Positions 8,721 through 16,780 of a stretch of DNA of 64,000 nucleotides are shown piece after piece (the stretch's first letter is position 1; the number at the start of each line of letters is the position of its first letter). The position numbers and the translations under genes were made by a program. The DNA is from Litorimonas haliclonae (GTDB lineage: Bacteria > Pseudomonadota > Alphaproteobacteria > Caulobacterales > Maricaulaceae). Where the stretch lies: contig NZ_CBCSCO010000002.1 of NCBI RefSeq assembly GCF_965138505.1, forward strand, positions 186,001 through 250,000, written 5' to 3'. Under the pieces are notes generated by a model. The model was not told where the DNA came from. It did not search any database and worked only from the letters and a program-made list of their open reading frames with translations.

Positions 8721-9053
8721 TTATTACGTCACATTTTTACTGGGATTGGGTTTTATTTCCATGTCCATGGTCTCACAAATTGACTGTAAAGGAAATAGGT
8801 CGAATTCTTTTCATATATGAGACTCTCAGCGGACGCTTAGACGAGGAGCGCGTTAATAGGCTATATGGACGGGTGAGAGGTTTAAATTTGAGTCTGACAT
8901 ATATTTTCTATGATAAACTATGTATATTTTCATCGTGCGAAAGAGGAAGGGGAGTGGGTTTTCTTAGGATATAAACCATTCTCAGTTTGTAAGTTTCATA
9001 ATGTCGCTTTATAGCCCTGAAAACTATAATTGTTGATTGTGATTGACCGTATT
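8721..9053. promoter_or_regulatory. Divergent intergenic region, rfbC and ABC exporter
   Basis: These 333 AT-rich bases separate the divergent rfbC operon and exporter genes. A CCATG-TC-CATGG palindrome lies at 8759-8770, about 39 bases upstream of the rfbC start, and could be an operator. A 64-codon frame at 8780-8974 has no recognisable family and unusual composition, so it is not called as a gene. No clear sigma-70 promoter was found. Confidence 0.4.
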
Positions 9054-9989
9054 ATGCCTCAGACACCACCTGATCCGTCAGATACGACAATTTTAGGCTC
9101 TGCCGAGGGGCTTGGCGAAGAAGAGACTGTGACAAAGTCTAGTCATGAGGCGACGCGGAAATCATCCAAAAAGCTACCCGTGTACACGACAGGTAAGTCA
9201 TCTTTTCAGGCTTGGCGAACCGATTTATCTGAGGCTTTCAGTTCTTGGACGACATGGACTCGAATTGCGATAATGGATATTAGCAGTCGGCACCGCCGAT
9301 TTCTTTTGGGAGGGCTTTGGGTGCCATTGGGGATGGCGATTTTCGTGTTCGCGCTGGGTTACGTGTATAGTTATTTACGTAATCATGAATATGCAGAATT
9401 TACCCCCTATCTTGCGGCGAGTATGATTTTTTGGACGATTATTCATTCAAGTGTAACCCAAGGGATGTCTCTTTTCTCAAGTATGGGGAGGCATATAGAA
9501 ACAGTTCGGCTTCCATTTCATTACTACGTTTTGAAAAAAACCTTCGAACTGGTGTATACGGCCCTACTTACATCGCCCATTTATATTATATGCGTTATTG
9601 CGTTTGGTGTGCAGATAAGTTCGTCCTTCTTTTTACTCCTTCCGGCTCTTTTAATTTATATAACTTCGTCATTCTCAACGCTTATCTTGATAGGACTGTT
9701 GAGCCTTCGATTGCGGGATATTCAAGAGCCTATTAGTAATTTTATGCGGCTCATGTTCCTCGTTACCCCAGTTATTTGGATGGTCTCCTCAGGGGCAAGC
9801 TCGAAACGAGCAATTTTTGTCGATTACAATCCCTTTTTTCATTACCTAGAAATAGCGAGGGCGCCGTTGTTAGGATATTATCCGACTTTGACAAATTGGG
9901 GAGTTGCTGGAGCGATGTGTGTTGGCATTCTGATTTTATCTAGCCTCCTGATGATCAAGTGGCGCTCTAAAATTCATTACTGGGTCTAA
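9054..9989 (+). CDS. ABC-2 type polysaccharide exporter permease (Wzm/KpsM-like)
   Basis: The membrane half of an ABC exporter for capsule or O-antigen chains. After a ~55-residue polar N-terminal tail and an amphipathic stretch (residues ~60-85), six hydrophobic segments follow. The family hallmarks are the SSRHRRFLLGGLWVPLGMA entry region and, near the end, NPFFHYLEIARAPLLGYYP. The ATG at 9054 is preferred: an in-frame TTG at 9030 would add eight residues but is no better supported, and neither has a strong ribosome-binding site. The ATPase partner begins 4 bases after the stop. The polar tail is longer than in typical KpsM. Confidence 0.9.
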   Translation: MPQTPPDPSDTTILGSAEGLGEEETVTKSSHEATRKSSKKLPVYTTGKSSFQAWRTDLSEAFSSWTTWTRIAIMDISSRHRRFLLGGLWVPLGMAIFVFALGYVYSYLRNHEYAEFTPYLAASMIFWTIIHSSVTQGMSLFSSMGRHIETVRLPFHYYVLKKTFELVYTALLTSPIYIICVIAFGVQISSSFFLLLPALLIYITSSFSTLILIGLLSLRLRDIQEPISNFMRLMFLVTPVIWMVSSGASSKRAIFVDYNPFFHYLEIARAPLLGYYPTLTNWGVAGAMCVGILILSSLLMIKWRSKIHYWV

Positions 9990-9993
9990 AGAT

Positions 9994-11016
9994 ATGCCGG
10001 ACTATGATGATTTAAATGCGCCGCTTGTGAAACTCAACGGTGTCTACGTCGAATTCCCCTTTCACTCAGATGCAACAAAGGGCGTGAAGACGCTTCGCGG
10101 AGAGAATGCCGCTAGCCATGAGTCGGGGATTGATTCTGAGTCGGGTGCGCCTTTTCGCAAAGAGAATTCTAAATACTTAGCGACTGCTCTCGGCGATATT
10201 AATATGACCATCAAGAGCGGAGATCGTCTTGGGCTGATGGGTCATAACGGGGCCGGAAAATCAACTTTGATAAGGGTTATTTCCGGGCTTTTAGAGCCAA
10301 GCCGGGGTGAAATTATGGTTAGAGGCCGGATAGCATCGACTATTAGTACCACCTTTGGGTTTGATATGCGCTTGACGGGCCGCGAGAACATAATCCGTCG
10401 TGGATTGATGATGCGGATGCCTGTGAATGACGTTTATAAAGGCATTGAGGATATTATCAGTTTTGCCGAACTTGGGCATTACATCGATATGCCTATGGGG
10501 ACATACTCATCAGGAATGCGCGCTCGCCTTGGGTTCGCAGTGACAACCTCTGTTGATGCGGATGTTCTCGTCATGGATGAGTGGATTGGCGCAGGGGATC
10601 CCAGATTTATCGAAAAGTGTGAAGAACGTTTATCTGAAATGATTGGTCGATCGCGTATTCTTATACTCGCCTCACATAATCACAAACTTCTCGAAAAAAC
10701 CTGCAATAAATTTGCCGTTCTGAATAAAGGCCGAATTGAGCGGCAGGGGGATTTCGAGGCTATGCAGGAAACGGGTGCAATAAAAAAAACAACCACAGAG
10801 AAGTTAGCAGATTTGCGAAAGGATTTTAGGTCGATGAAGGCGGAGAAGCGCAAGCTTTGGCTGGAGTTCGAAAAATTAAAGCCTTCGGGTGCGACTGATA
10901 AAAGCGCATTTGAAAAACTACAGCTCGAAAACAGGAAGCTTAGAGAGCAGCTGAAAAGTCGCCGGGATCAGCTTCAGCAGCTAAAGTCAAGGTTGGACGA
11001 GTATAAGGGGCAATGA
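9994..11016 (+). CDS. ABC polysaccharide exporter ATPase (Wzt/KpsT-like) with coiled-coil tail
   Basis: This is the cytoplasmic ATPase of the exporter. Walker A is GHNGAGKST (residues 83-91), the signature is YSSGMRARLGFA, and Walker B is ADVLVMDEW, as in the KpsT/Wzt branch where the usual DEP is replaced. Two features depart from the short KpsT form. About 40 residues rich in Gly, Glu and Ser (roughly 20-60) are inserted between the first strand and the rest of the nucleotide domain. The C-terminal ~70 residues (from ~270) form a Lys/Leu/Gln-rich heptad pattern that predicts a coiled coil. No Wzt carbohydrate-binding domain is visible. It may dock a partner through the tail. Confidence 0.92.
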   Translation: MPDYDDLNAPLVKLNGVYVEFPFHSDATKGVKTLRGENAASHESGIDSESGAPFRKENSKYLATALGDINMTIKSGDRLGLMGHNGAGKSTLIRVISGLLEPSRGEIMVRGRIASTISTTFGFDMRLTGRENIIRRGLMMRMPVNDVYKGIEDIISFAELGHYIDMPMGTYSSGMRARLGFAVTTSVDADVLVMDEWIGAGDPRFIEKCEERLSEMIGRSRILILASHNHKLLEKTCNKFAVLNKGRIERQGDFEAMQETGAIKKTTTEKLADLRKDFRSMKAEKRKLWLEFEKLKPSGATDKSAFEKLQLENRKLREQLKSRRDQLQQLKSRLDEYKGQ

Positions 11017-11124
11017 TTTTAATGTTAGCTTACGATAACCAGACCCTTCAAATTACAATCAAGGTTAGACACCGCTCGTGCTGAATGTTACTGAAATTCA
11101 CTTTTTTCTACACAATCTTATTTC

Positions 11125-13230
11125 ATGGAGACTTATGTGGCAAACTCCGTCGTAAGTTCAAAAGAAGGATCCGAGCCTGTCGATAGCAATGGCTCTCAAA
11201 TTACTGAACAGGGTAACACACAGGCAAATGCGAAGGTCCTAGCTGATTTTTTGAGGTCGACACGTGGACTGCTGAGTCAAAATAGATTTGTCACAACCGA
11301 TTTGACTGGCATCAAATCTAGTGAGCTTGCGATTATGGTAAGTGAAACTGAAGCAAAGTTACGTGATAGCGTACAGGTGAAAACGGCTGATGTATCTATC
11401 GAGTATAAGTTAGGGAAGTTAATTCTTGATGCTCTAAACCGGGATATTGGGATCCGAGACGCAACTCGAGCGATTATTAGGTTTTTTCGGAACGATTACA
11501 AAAGTTCTCGTCGGGAAAGCCGACTTCGTAGACTTGGTGTGATCACAGAGGGCATGTCTCCAGCTGAAATCATCACTGTAATGCGCAAATACGACATGGA
11601 CGTGGTCAAGGATGGTATCGCAAGGATTAAAGCTTTGCGGGTGTCTGATCCCATAGAGGCCGGAAACTATGCCCGTCTTCTCAAGAATGAAAATATGGGG
11701 TCCCACGAAAAAAAATTCTTGGCGTTCTCTCTCTATGATGGGGGGGATGTAACGTCCTCACACAATTTATTGACTTCCATTGAAAACGTAAGATTCAATA
11801 CAAATGAAGCAATTCGTAAAAACCGAATTTTTTCAGAGAATGAATTTTTGCAACGATCTGTGGACGGCGTTGTTGTGGCAATGGTCGAGCAATTGCGAAA
11901 CAGCTTATCTAGTCGGGCCTTGAGTTCGGAAGGTGACTTCCGAAATGTGGCTTATGTTGCCGCCAGCTCCCTTCCTATGAACAAGGTGGGGTATACTACT
12001 CGAACTCATCAACTGGTTACTTCAATGGATGCCGCCGCCAAGAGCGCGGGTGGAAAATTAGTGGTCGTCACGCGCCCTGGTTTCCCATTCGACCGATTTG
12101 ATTTGCAGGTCGGGGAGATATCTGAAGAACTCGTAAGCGAAGTTGATTCTATTCGGTATCATCATTTGAAAAGTAAGACTGCCATGCAGGACAGTTTGAT
12201 TGAATACGCCCGTGAGGCGGCATTCTCTCTTGTAGAGTTTTTTATAGAAAACGACGTCCATGCTGTGACGGCAGCGTCAAATCATGTGAACGGAATGGCC
12301 GCTTTCATCGCTGCACGAGCTTTAGGATTACCCTTTACCTATGAAGTTCGCGGACTTTGGGAAGAGACGACATCTGCCAAAAGGCCCGGCTGGGAAAAAA
12401 CCGAACGTTACGCTGTTGAAAGGGCTTTAGAGACTTATTTGATTGCAAATGCGGATCATACATTTTTCATTACTCGCCAAGTTAAAGAGATATTTTTTCC
12501 GCCAAATGACAAAGGTGCAGAACCTGGTACATTTTCTGAGCTTGCGGGTGGAGCTAATGCAGCGGGTTTAGCCCCGAATTGCGCAATAATTAACCCTGAG
12601 CTGAAAGACCAGCTACCGCAATATAGCCTGGAAAGTCAGGAGGTTTTGACGCTCACTTACATCGGAAGTTTAGCCGAATATGAAGGATTGCAGCTTATGT
12701 TAACGGCGCTTGCGGGCGACGACGATTTACAACGTATGTTCAAACTAAACATTGTCGGGGGTGGGGTATATGCTAAAGAACTGCGCCTCCTCACAAAACA
12801 TCTCAAGCTAGACGAAATTGTACATTTTGCAGGGCGAGTTGACCCGTCAGTTGTTCCAGAATGGTTTAATTCTGCTGATATCGTAATCGTCCCGCGTTTG
12901 CCGCATCGAGTTTGTCAACTTGTTAGTCCGCTGAAACCGTTAGAAGCTATGTCCTCGAATCGGGTATGTTTGGCGTCCGATGTGGCGCCGATCGCAGACC
13001 TAATTGAAGACTCAAAGACAGGTTTCTTATTCGAGGCAGGGGACGCTCAGTCGCTAACGCAAACGCTCAAGCGTATTCATGCTTCTCAAGATACGTTTAA
13101 AGAAATTAGTTCAGCAGCTTATGACTATGTTGCGGAGAACCGAGATTGGGATAAGGTATCAGTTAATATCTATAATACTAATGTAGAGGCCTCCAAGAAG
13201 GCAATTGCCCGACGCAAAAACAAAAAATAA
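11125..13230 (+). CDS. GT4-family glycosyltransferase with long N-terminal region
   Basis: A 701-residue protein. The C-terminal ~430 residues form a GT-B, GT4-type glycosyltransferase. A Rossmann-like first half begins near residue 275 (KVGYTTRTHQLVTSM), with YEVRGLWEE at 406-414. The second half holds LTYIGSLAEYEGLQLM and the donor-site motif LKPLEAMSSN (603-612, Glu607). The first ~270 residues are helical, charged and match no family I recognise. The GT part is clearly related to the 527-residue GT at 23737. There is no signal peptide or membrane segment, so it is probably cytoplasmic. The donor and linkage are unknown. It lies 108 bases after the exporter ATPase. Confidence 0.87.
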   Translation: METYVANSVVSSKEGSEPVDSNGSQITEQGNTQANAKVLADFLRSTRGLLSQNRFVTTDLTGIKSSELAIMVSETEAKLRDSVQVKTADVSIEYKLGKLILDALNRDIGIRDATRAIIRFFRNDYKSSRRESRLRRLGVITEGMSPAEIITVMRKYDMDVVKDGIARIKALRVSDPIEAGNYARLLKNENMGSHEKKFLAFSLYDGGDVTSSHNLLTSIENVRFNTNEAIRKNRIFSENEFLQRSVDGVVVAMVEQLRNSLSSRALSSEGDFRNVAYVAASSLPMNKVGYTTRTHQLVTSMDAAAKSAGGKLVVVTRPGFPFDRFDLQVGEISEELVSEVDSIRYHHLKSKTAMQDSLIEYAREAAFSLVEFFIENDVHAVTAASNHVNGMAAFIAARALGLPFTYEVRGLWEETTSAKRPGWEKTERYAVERALETYLIANADHTFFITRQVKEIFFPPNDKGAEPGTFSELAGGANAAGLAPNCAIINPELKDQLPQYSLESQEVLTLTYIGSLAEYEGLQLMLTALAGDDDLQRMFKLNIVGGGVYAKELRLLTKHLKLDEIVHFAGRVDPSVVPEWFNSADIVIVPRLPHRVCQLVSPLKPLEAMSSNRVCLASDVAPIADLIEDSKTGFLFEAGDAQSLTQTLKRIHASQDTFKEISSAAYDYVAENRDWDKVSVNIYNTNVEASKKAIARRKNKK

Positions 13231-13255
13231 TGCTTATTTTGAAGGAGAGTGAAAA

Positions 13256-13591
13256 GTGAATCAAAGTACACCCCTCCCAAACAAAAATGAAGAAAAAGCT
13301 CGGCACTTGTTAAAAACAGCTGTCCGAGCAAACAAAAGTGAAAACTACAAACGTGAAGTCGAGCTCTTGGAGCAGGCTATTATAATAATGCCAGAAGTTA
13401 CGCCTCATGTTCTGCGGCGTTATGCTTCTGCACTTTACAAAACCGGAGAGTATCGCGCTGCTGCCCTGATAGCTTTCGATGAGCAATGTACGGGCGATAA
13501 TGGTGAGGATTTCGTGAATCGCTTAAAAGACTCTTTGGAAAAGCGCGGCGCCGAGTTGTTTGTAGATGTAGCCGAAAGATGTCAATTTTAG
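13256..13591 (+). CDS. Small helical, TPR-like protein of unknown function
   Basis: A 111-residue soluble protein. It begins with GTG at 13256, preceded at good distance by the strong ribosome-binding site AAGGAGA (13242-13248), which decides the start. The pattern ARHLLKTAVRANKSENYKREVELLEQAI followed by HVLRRYASALYKTGEYRAAALIAFDEQC looks like two TPR-type helical hairpins. No family is recognised. It sits 25 bases after the long GT4 gene and 103 bases before the first lyase-Sel1 gene, so it is probably co-expressed. It could be an adaptor for the Sel1-repeat proteins; that is inference. Confidence 0.7.
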   Translation: MNQSTPLPNKNEEKARHLLKTAVRANKSENYKREVELLEQAIIIMPEVTPHVLRRYASALYKTGEYRAAALIAFDEQCTGDNGEDFVNRLKDSLEKRGAELFVDVAERCQF

Positions 13592-13694
13592 GCGGTTAAG
13601 TACTTCGACTTCTGAGGTAGGAAGTCCCTTTCGCGGCCCCAAGATCTATACACGCTTGGGTCATATAAAATTGAATATTGTTTGAGTTATATAA

Positions 13695-16640
13695 ATGGAA
13701 GATACCAAAACACGTCCAGACAAGGCGACGATTGTTGCCTTTGGTAATAAATCCAACCAGAAACTTGAAACTGCGTTGAGGGATTTCGCGAAAGACGTTG
13801 ATCCTAGTTTGAACCTCCGAAAACTTCATGACATAATTAGCCGTATTACACCTGAAGAGTATAGATACGATTGGGCGGGAACCGACTCTGAATCTCGTTC
13901 AGAAAAGTATCGACGTAATGCCTGGCTAAATTTTACGCCCATCTTCTATTCAACGTTAACTGAATACAAAAACGAAGAGGATAGTCGCACTATACCGTAT
14001 GACGACCTTCTCAAGTTTTGTGGGGCATGGATGGTGCAGTGGCATGTTGTTTTTCCTTTTAACCCTGAGGACCCGACCGGCGGGAATATAGCTAACAAGT
14101 TCGCTTGGTATGATATGGCGGTTGGCATGCGCGCGGCTATTTTGAGCCAAATTTTATTTTACACCCACCGTAAAATTTTACCAAACCAAATGGTGGAGAG
14201 CTTGCTCTCATGTGCCCGGGAGCATTTGACAGCCTTGCGCTTGCCTGACACTTGGGCGGCGCATAGTAATCATGGGTTTTTCCAATCAGCAGGTCTATTT
14301 GCTCTTTCTGTTCAAACTCCGGATATTAGTGAAAACTCCGAAGCCGACAGAAAGCTCGCAAGTCAGCGACTTCGGCAATATTTAGAATCCACATTTAGTG
14401 AAGATGGCGTCCATCTCGAGCATTCCTGTGAATACCATAATTTCATGTTCAAATCTCTGAGTGAAATCGCACCTTTGCTAAATGCCAGCAATGACGATGA
14501 AAGATGGATTGCAGATCTCTTTGAAAGAATGCAGGATGCGATGAGCGCAATGATATTACCGAACCGGCTAGTTGCCCCATTTGGAGACGGTAGGTATACG
14601 ACTTCAGAATCGACAATCCCGAAAAACCCAGAAGTTTTGAATGTTCTCAAGCCTTCGTTAAAGTCCGATTTTGTAAAAACACAATCGACAGAGGACATTG
14701 AGCCGTTACTGAGTTTCCCTCGAGGGGGGTTTTGTTCGTACAAAAAACGCCGCAGAGAATTTGACGATTCCTATTTAGCGGTTTCGGCATGGCATCACTC
14801 CATAATTCATAAACATGTTGACGAGCTTAGCCCGATCTGGGCTGAGAATTCAGTTCCTATACTTTCCGATGCGGGCCGATATGGTTATGAAGGCAAAACA
14901 GAAGATGCGTCAAAACTTCGCCAAGAGGGCTATTTTTACAGCGACCCTAAACGCGTTTTCGTAGAGTCAGCCCATGCCCACAATACGGTCGAGATTGATG
15001 GGAAAAGCGATAATCGGAGACTCGCTCTACCTTATCAGTCTGGATTGGCGGCAAGTGCTAAGCTAAACGACGGAACCGTCGTTATTGATACTGAAATAGT
15101 AAGGGAGCCACTTGTTCGGCATCAACGCTTATTTATTTACTCGCCCTCTAAGTCGTTAGTTATAATAGATGAATTAACGGATGAGCGATGGGTGGCGGGC
15201 GATAAGCCGAAGCAGGGCTTCAAGAAAATCTCTAAGTTGTTTTCTCGTAAGTCAGAAGAGCAAAATGAAAGCCCGCTTCCGCCTCGAACATACACGCAGT
15301 GGCATCAGTTTTTTCCAGCATGGCAAGTCGAAGCTGATAAATCCGGCATCTCTGCGAGGTTTAATCAAGATTGGCTAGCCAAATATTTCGACCATAGTCC
15401 AAAATCCAAGCCAAGATTGCTCTCGGAGAATACCATTCCTCCTGCATCGTATAGCGTACGTGCCGCAGTAGCAGCTTGGACGGAAGAAAAAAAATGCCAT
15501 GTACCTGAAGTAAAGCTACATCATGGAGATGTAGATAATGCAGGTCGTTACACTGGCTGGGCATCGTTATGGCCTCTCACCCTCAAACCTTCGGCGGCGA
15601 TAAGTCAGACCATTACGACTCAGTCTAAAACTGCTCTTTTTGCCTCATTCTTCGAGATTCGTGAAAATGGTTCACTCGAAGCATCAGTTGATCATTTGGA
15701 AATTGAAGCCTTACCCGGCGGCGTAAGAAAACTGCAATATGAGTGTGGTGACGACAGCAAAGTAATAGAGTTTCGGCGGTCTAAGAAAGGGCTGGAGTTA
15801 AGTTTCGGAGACGGTTCTGCCTATAAAATTTCTCGAACCCTTGTAGACAGAAACTATGACGCGCAGGCACTTTATAAAGCTCGTGCGGCAATAAAAGGAT
15901 TAGCTCCGACATCCGAGATATTCGATTTGTTTAAGACGGCTTCGGCCAATGGATGGGGGCAAGCCATTAATGAAGCTGCCGAATATGCACGATCTATTGG
16001 GGATGACGAAACGCATTTTAAAATGGCGAGTTTAGCTCAGGAAAGCGGAGATGGAGTTGAAGCATTGAAGTTAGCTCAAATTCACCTCAATGCTACTAAC
16101 GCGGCTTATGACTTATCAAAGGCTTATTCATTATTAAATTATGCCGTTGAGCAGAATGTTAGAGCTGCGCATTTTTACTTAGGAAATCTGTACTTAGATA
16201 AGTCTTTTGAAGGTCACGACCTGGCTAAGGCTAAAAATGAATTTCGCAAGGGGGCAATGCGGGATCATATAGGATCTATGGTGCAGTATTCAGATATTTT
16301 AGCTGAGGAATTAAATTATGTTGAGGCTGTTAAATGGCTGACATCTGCTGCCGAGGGGGGGAGTTCAGAGGCTCACATGCGATTGGGAAATCTGTATTGC
16401 TCTAAGGTACAGGCCCCAGAGTATTTCGATATGACGCTCGCGGCAAAACATTATGAAAAGGCTGGGTTGGCAGGTAGTAAAGTGGGAGCTTATGAGGGCG
16501 CCAAGATTTTTATGAACCCTGACATTGATGTTTATGATTTAGACCGAGCTGTTGTTTTATTGAAAATTGCTGCAGACTTGGGCAGTGAAGTTGCTAAGGG
16601 AAAGCTTGAGAAGTTGAGGCACTCTAATTCCTCAGCATAA
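13695..16640 (+). CDS. Heparinase II/III-like lyase fused to Sel1-type repeats, copy 1
   Basis: A 981-residue protein. Residues ~50-370 resemble the alpha/alpha toroid of heparinase II/III-type lyases, with HSNHG at 190-194 (Asn192, His193) and EHSCEYH at 242-248 (His243, Tyr247). Residues ~370-690 resemble the beta-sandwich heparinase domain, with LSDAGRYGYEG and AHAHNTVEIDG (426-436). These patches hold the Asn, Tyr and His positions used for catalysis in the family. From ~740 to the end are Sel1/TPR-like repeats (RAAHFYLGNLYLD, EAVKWLTSAAEGGSSEAHMRLGNLYCS). There is no signal peptide or membrane helix, which is unusual for a polysaccharide lyase. It is followed by a paralogue. It may act on nascent glycan in the cytoplasm, or be a non-enzymatic glycan-binding scaffold. 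Confidence 0.85.
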   Translation: MEDTKTRPDKATIVAFGNKSNQKLETALRDFAKDVDPSLNLRKLHDIISRITPEEYRYDWAGTDSESRSEKYRRNAWLNFTPIFYSTLTEYKNEEDSRTIPYDDLLKFCGAWMVQWHVVFPFNPEDPTGGNIANKFAWYDMAVGMRAAILSQILFYTHRKILPNQMVESLLSCAREHLTALRLPDTWAAHSNHGFFQSAGLFALSVQTPDISENSEADRKLASQRLRQYLESTFSEDGVHLEHSCEYHNFMFKSLSEIAPLLNASNDDERWIADLFERMQDAMSAMILPNRLVAPFGDGRYTTSESTIPKNPEVLNVLKPSLKSDFVKTQSTEDIEPLLSFPRGGFCSYKKRRREFDDSYLAVSAWHHSIIHKHVDELSPIWAENSVPILSDAGRYGYEGKTEDASKLRQEGYFYSDPKRVFVESAHAHNTVEIDGKSDNRRLALPYQSGLAASAKLNDGTVVIDTEIVREPLVRHQRLFIYSPSKSLVIIDELTDERWVAGDKPKQGFKKISKLFSRKSEEQNESPLPPRTYTQWHQFFPAWQVEADKSGISARFNQDWLAKYFDHSPKSKPRLLSENTIPPASYSVRAAVAAWTEEKKCHVPEVKLHHGDVDNAGRYTGWASLWPLTLKPSAAISQTITTQSKTALFASFFEIRENGSLEASVDHLEIEALPGGVRKLQYECGDDSKVIEFRRSKKGLELSFGDGSAYKISRTLVDRNYDAQALYKARAAIKGLAPTSEIFDLFKTASANGWGQAINEAAEYARSIGDDETHFKMASLAQESGDGVEALKLAQIHLNATNAAYDLSKAYSLLNYAVEQNVRAAHFYLGNLYLDKSFEGHDLAKAKNEFRKGAMRDHIGSMVQYSDILAEELNYVEAVKWLTSAAEGGSSEAHMRLGNLYCSKVQAPEYFDMTLAAKHYEKAGLAGSKVGAYEGAKIFMNPDIDVYDLDRAVVLLKIAADLGSEVAKGKLEKLRHSNSSA

Positions 16641-16780
16641 GGCGGCGTTTATTTTTTGGGTTTGAAATAAAGTTGGCGGACTATTGCTCCATGAGCGGAA
16701 CGGGTATATTGGCAAACATCGCCTTTAAGGCGTTTAGTTTTATTTAGAGGTAGTTACAGGTCTTGATAATTAACTTCGAT

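Noticed and set aside
8780..8974. 64-codon frame between rfbC and the exporter permease
   Set aside because: No family, no clear ribosome-binding site, and AT-driven composition in a divergent promoter region.
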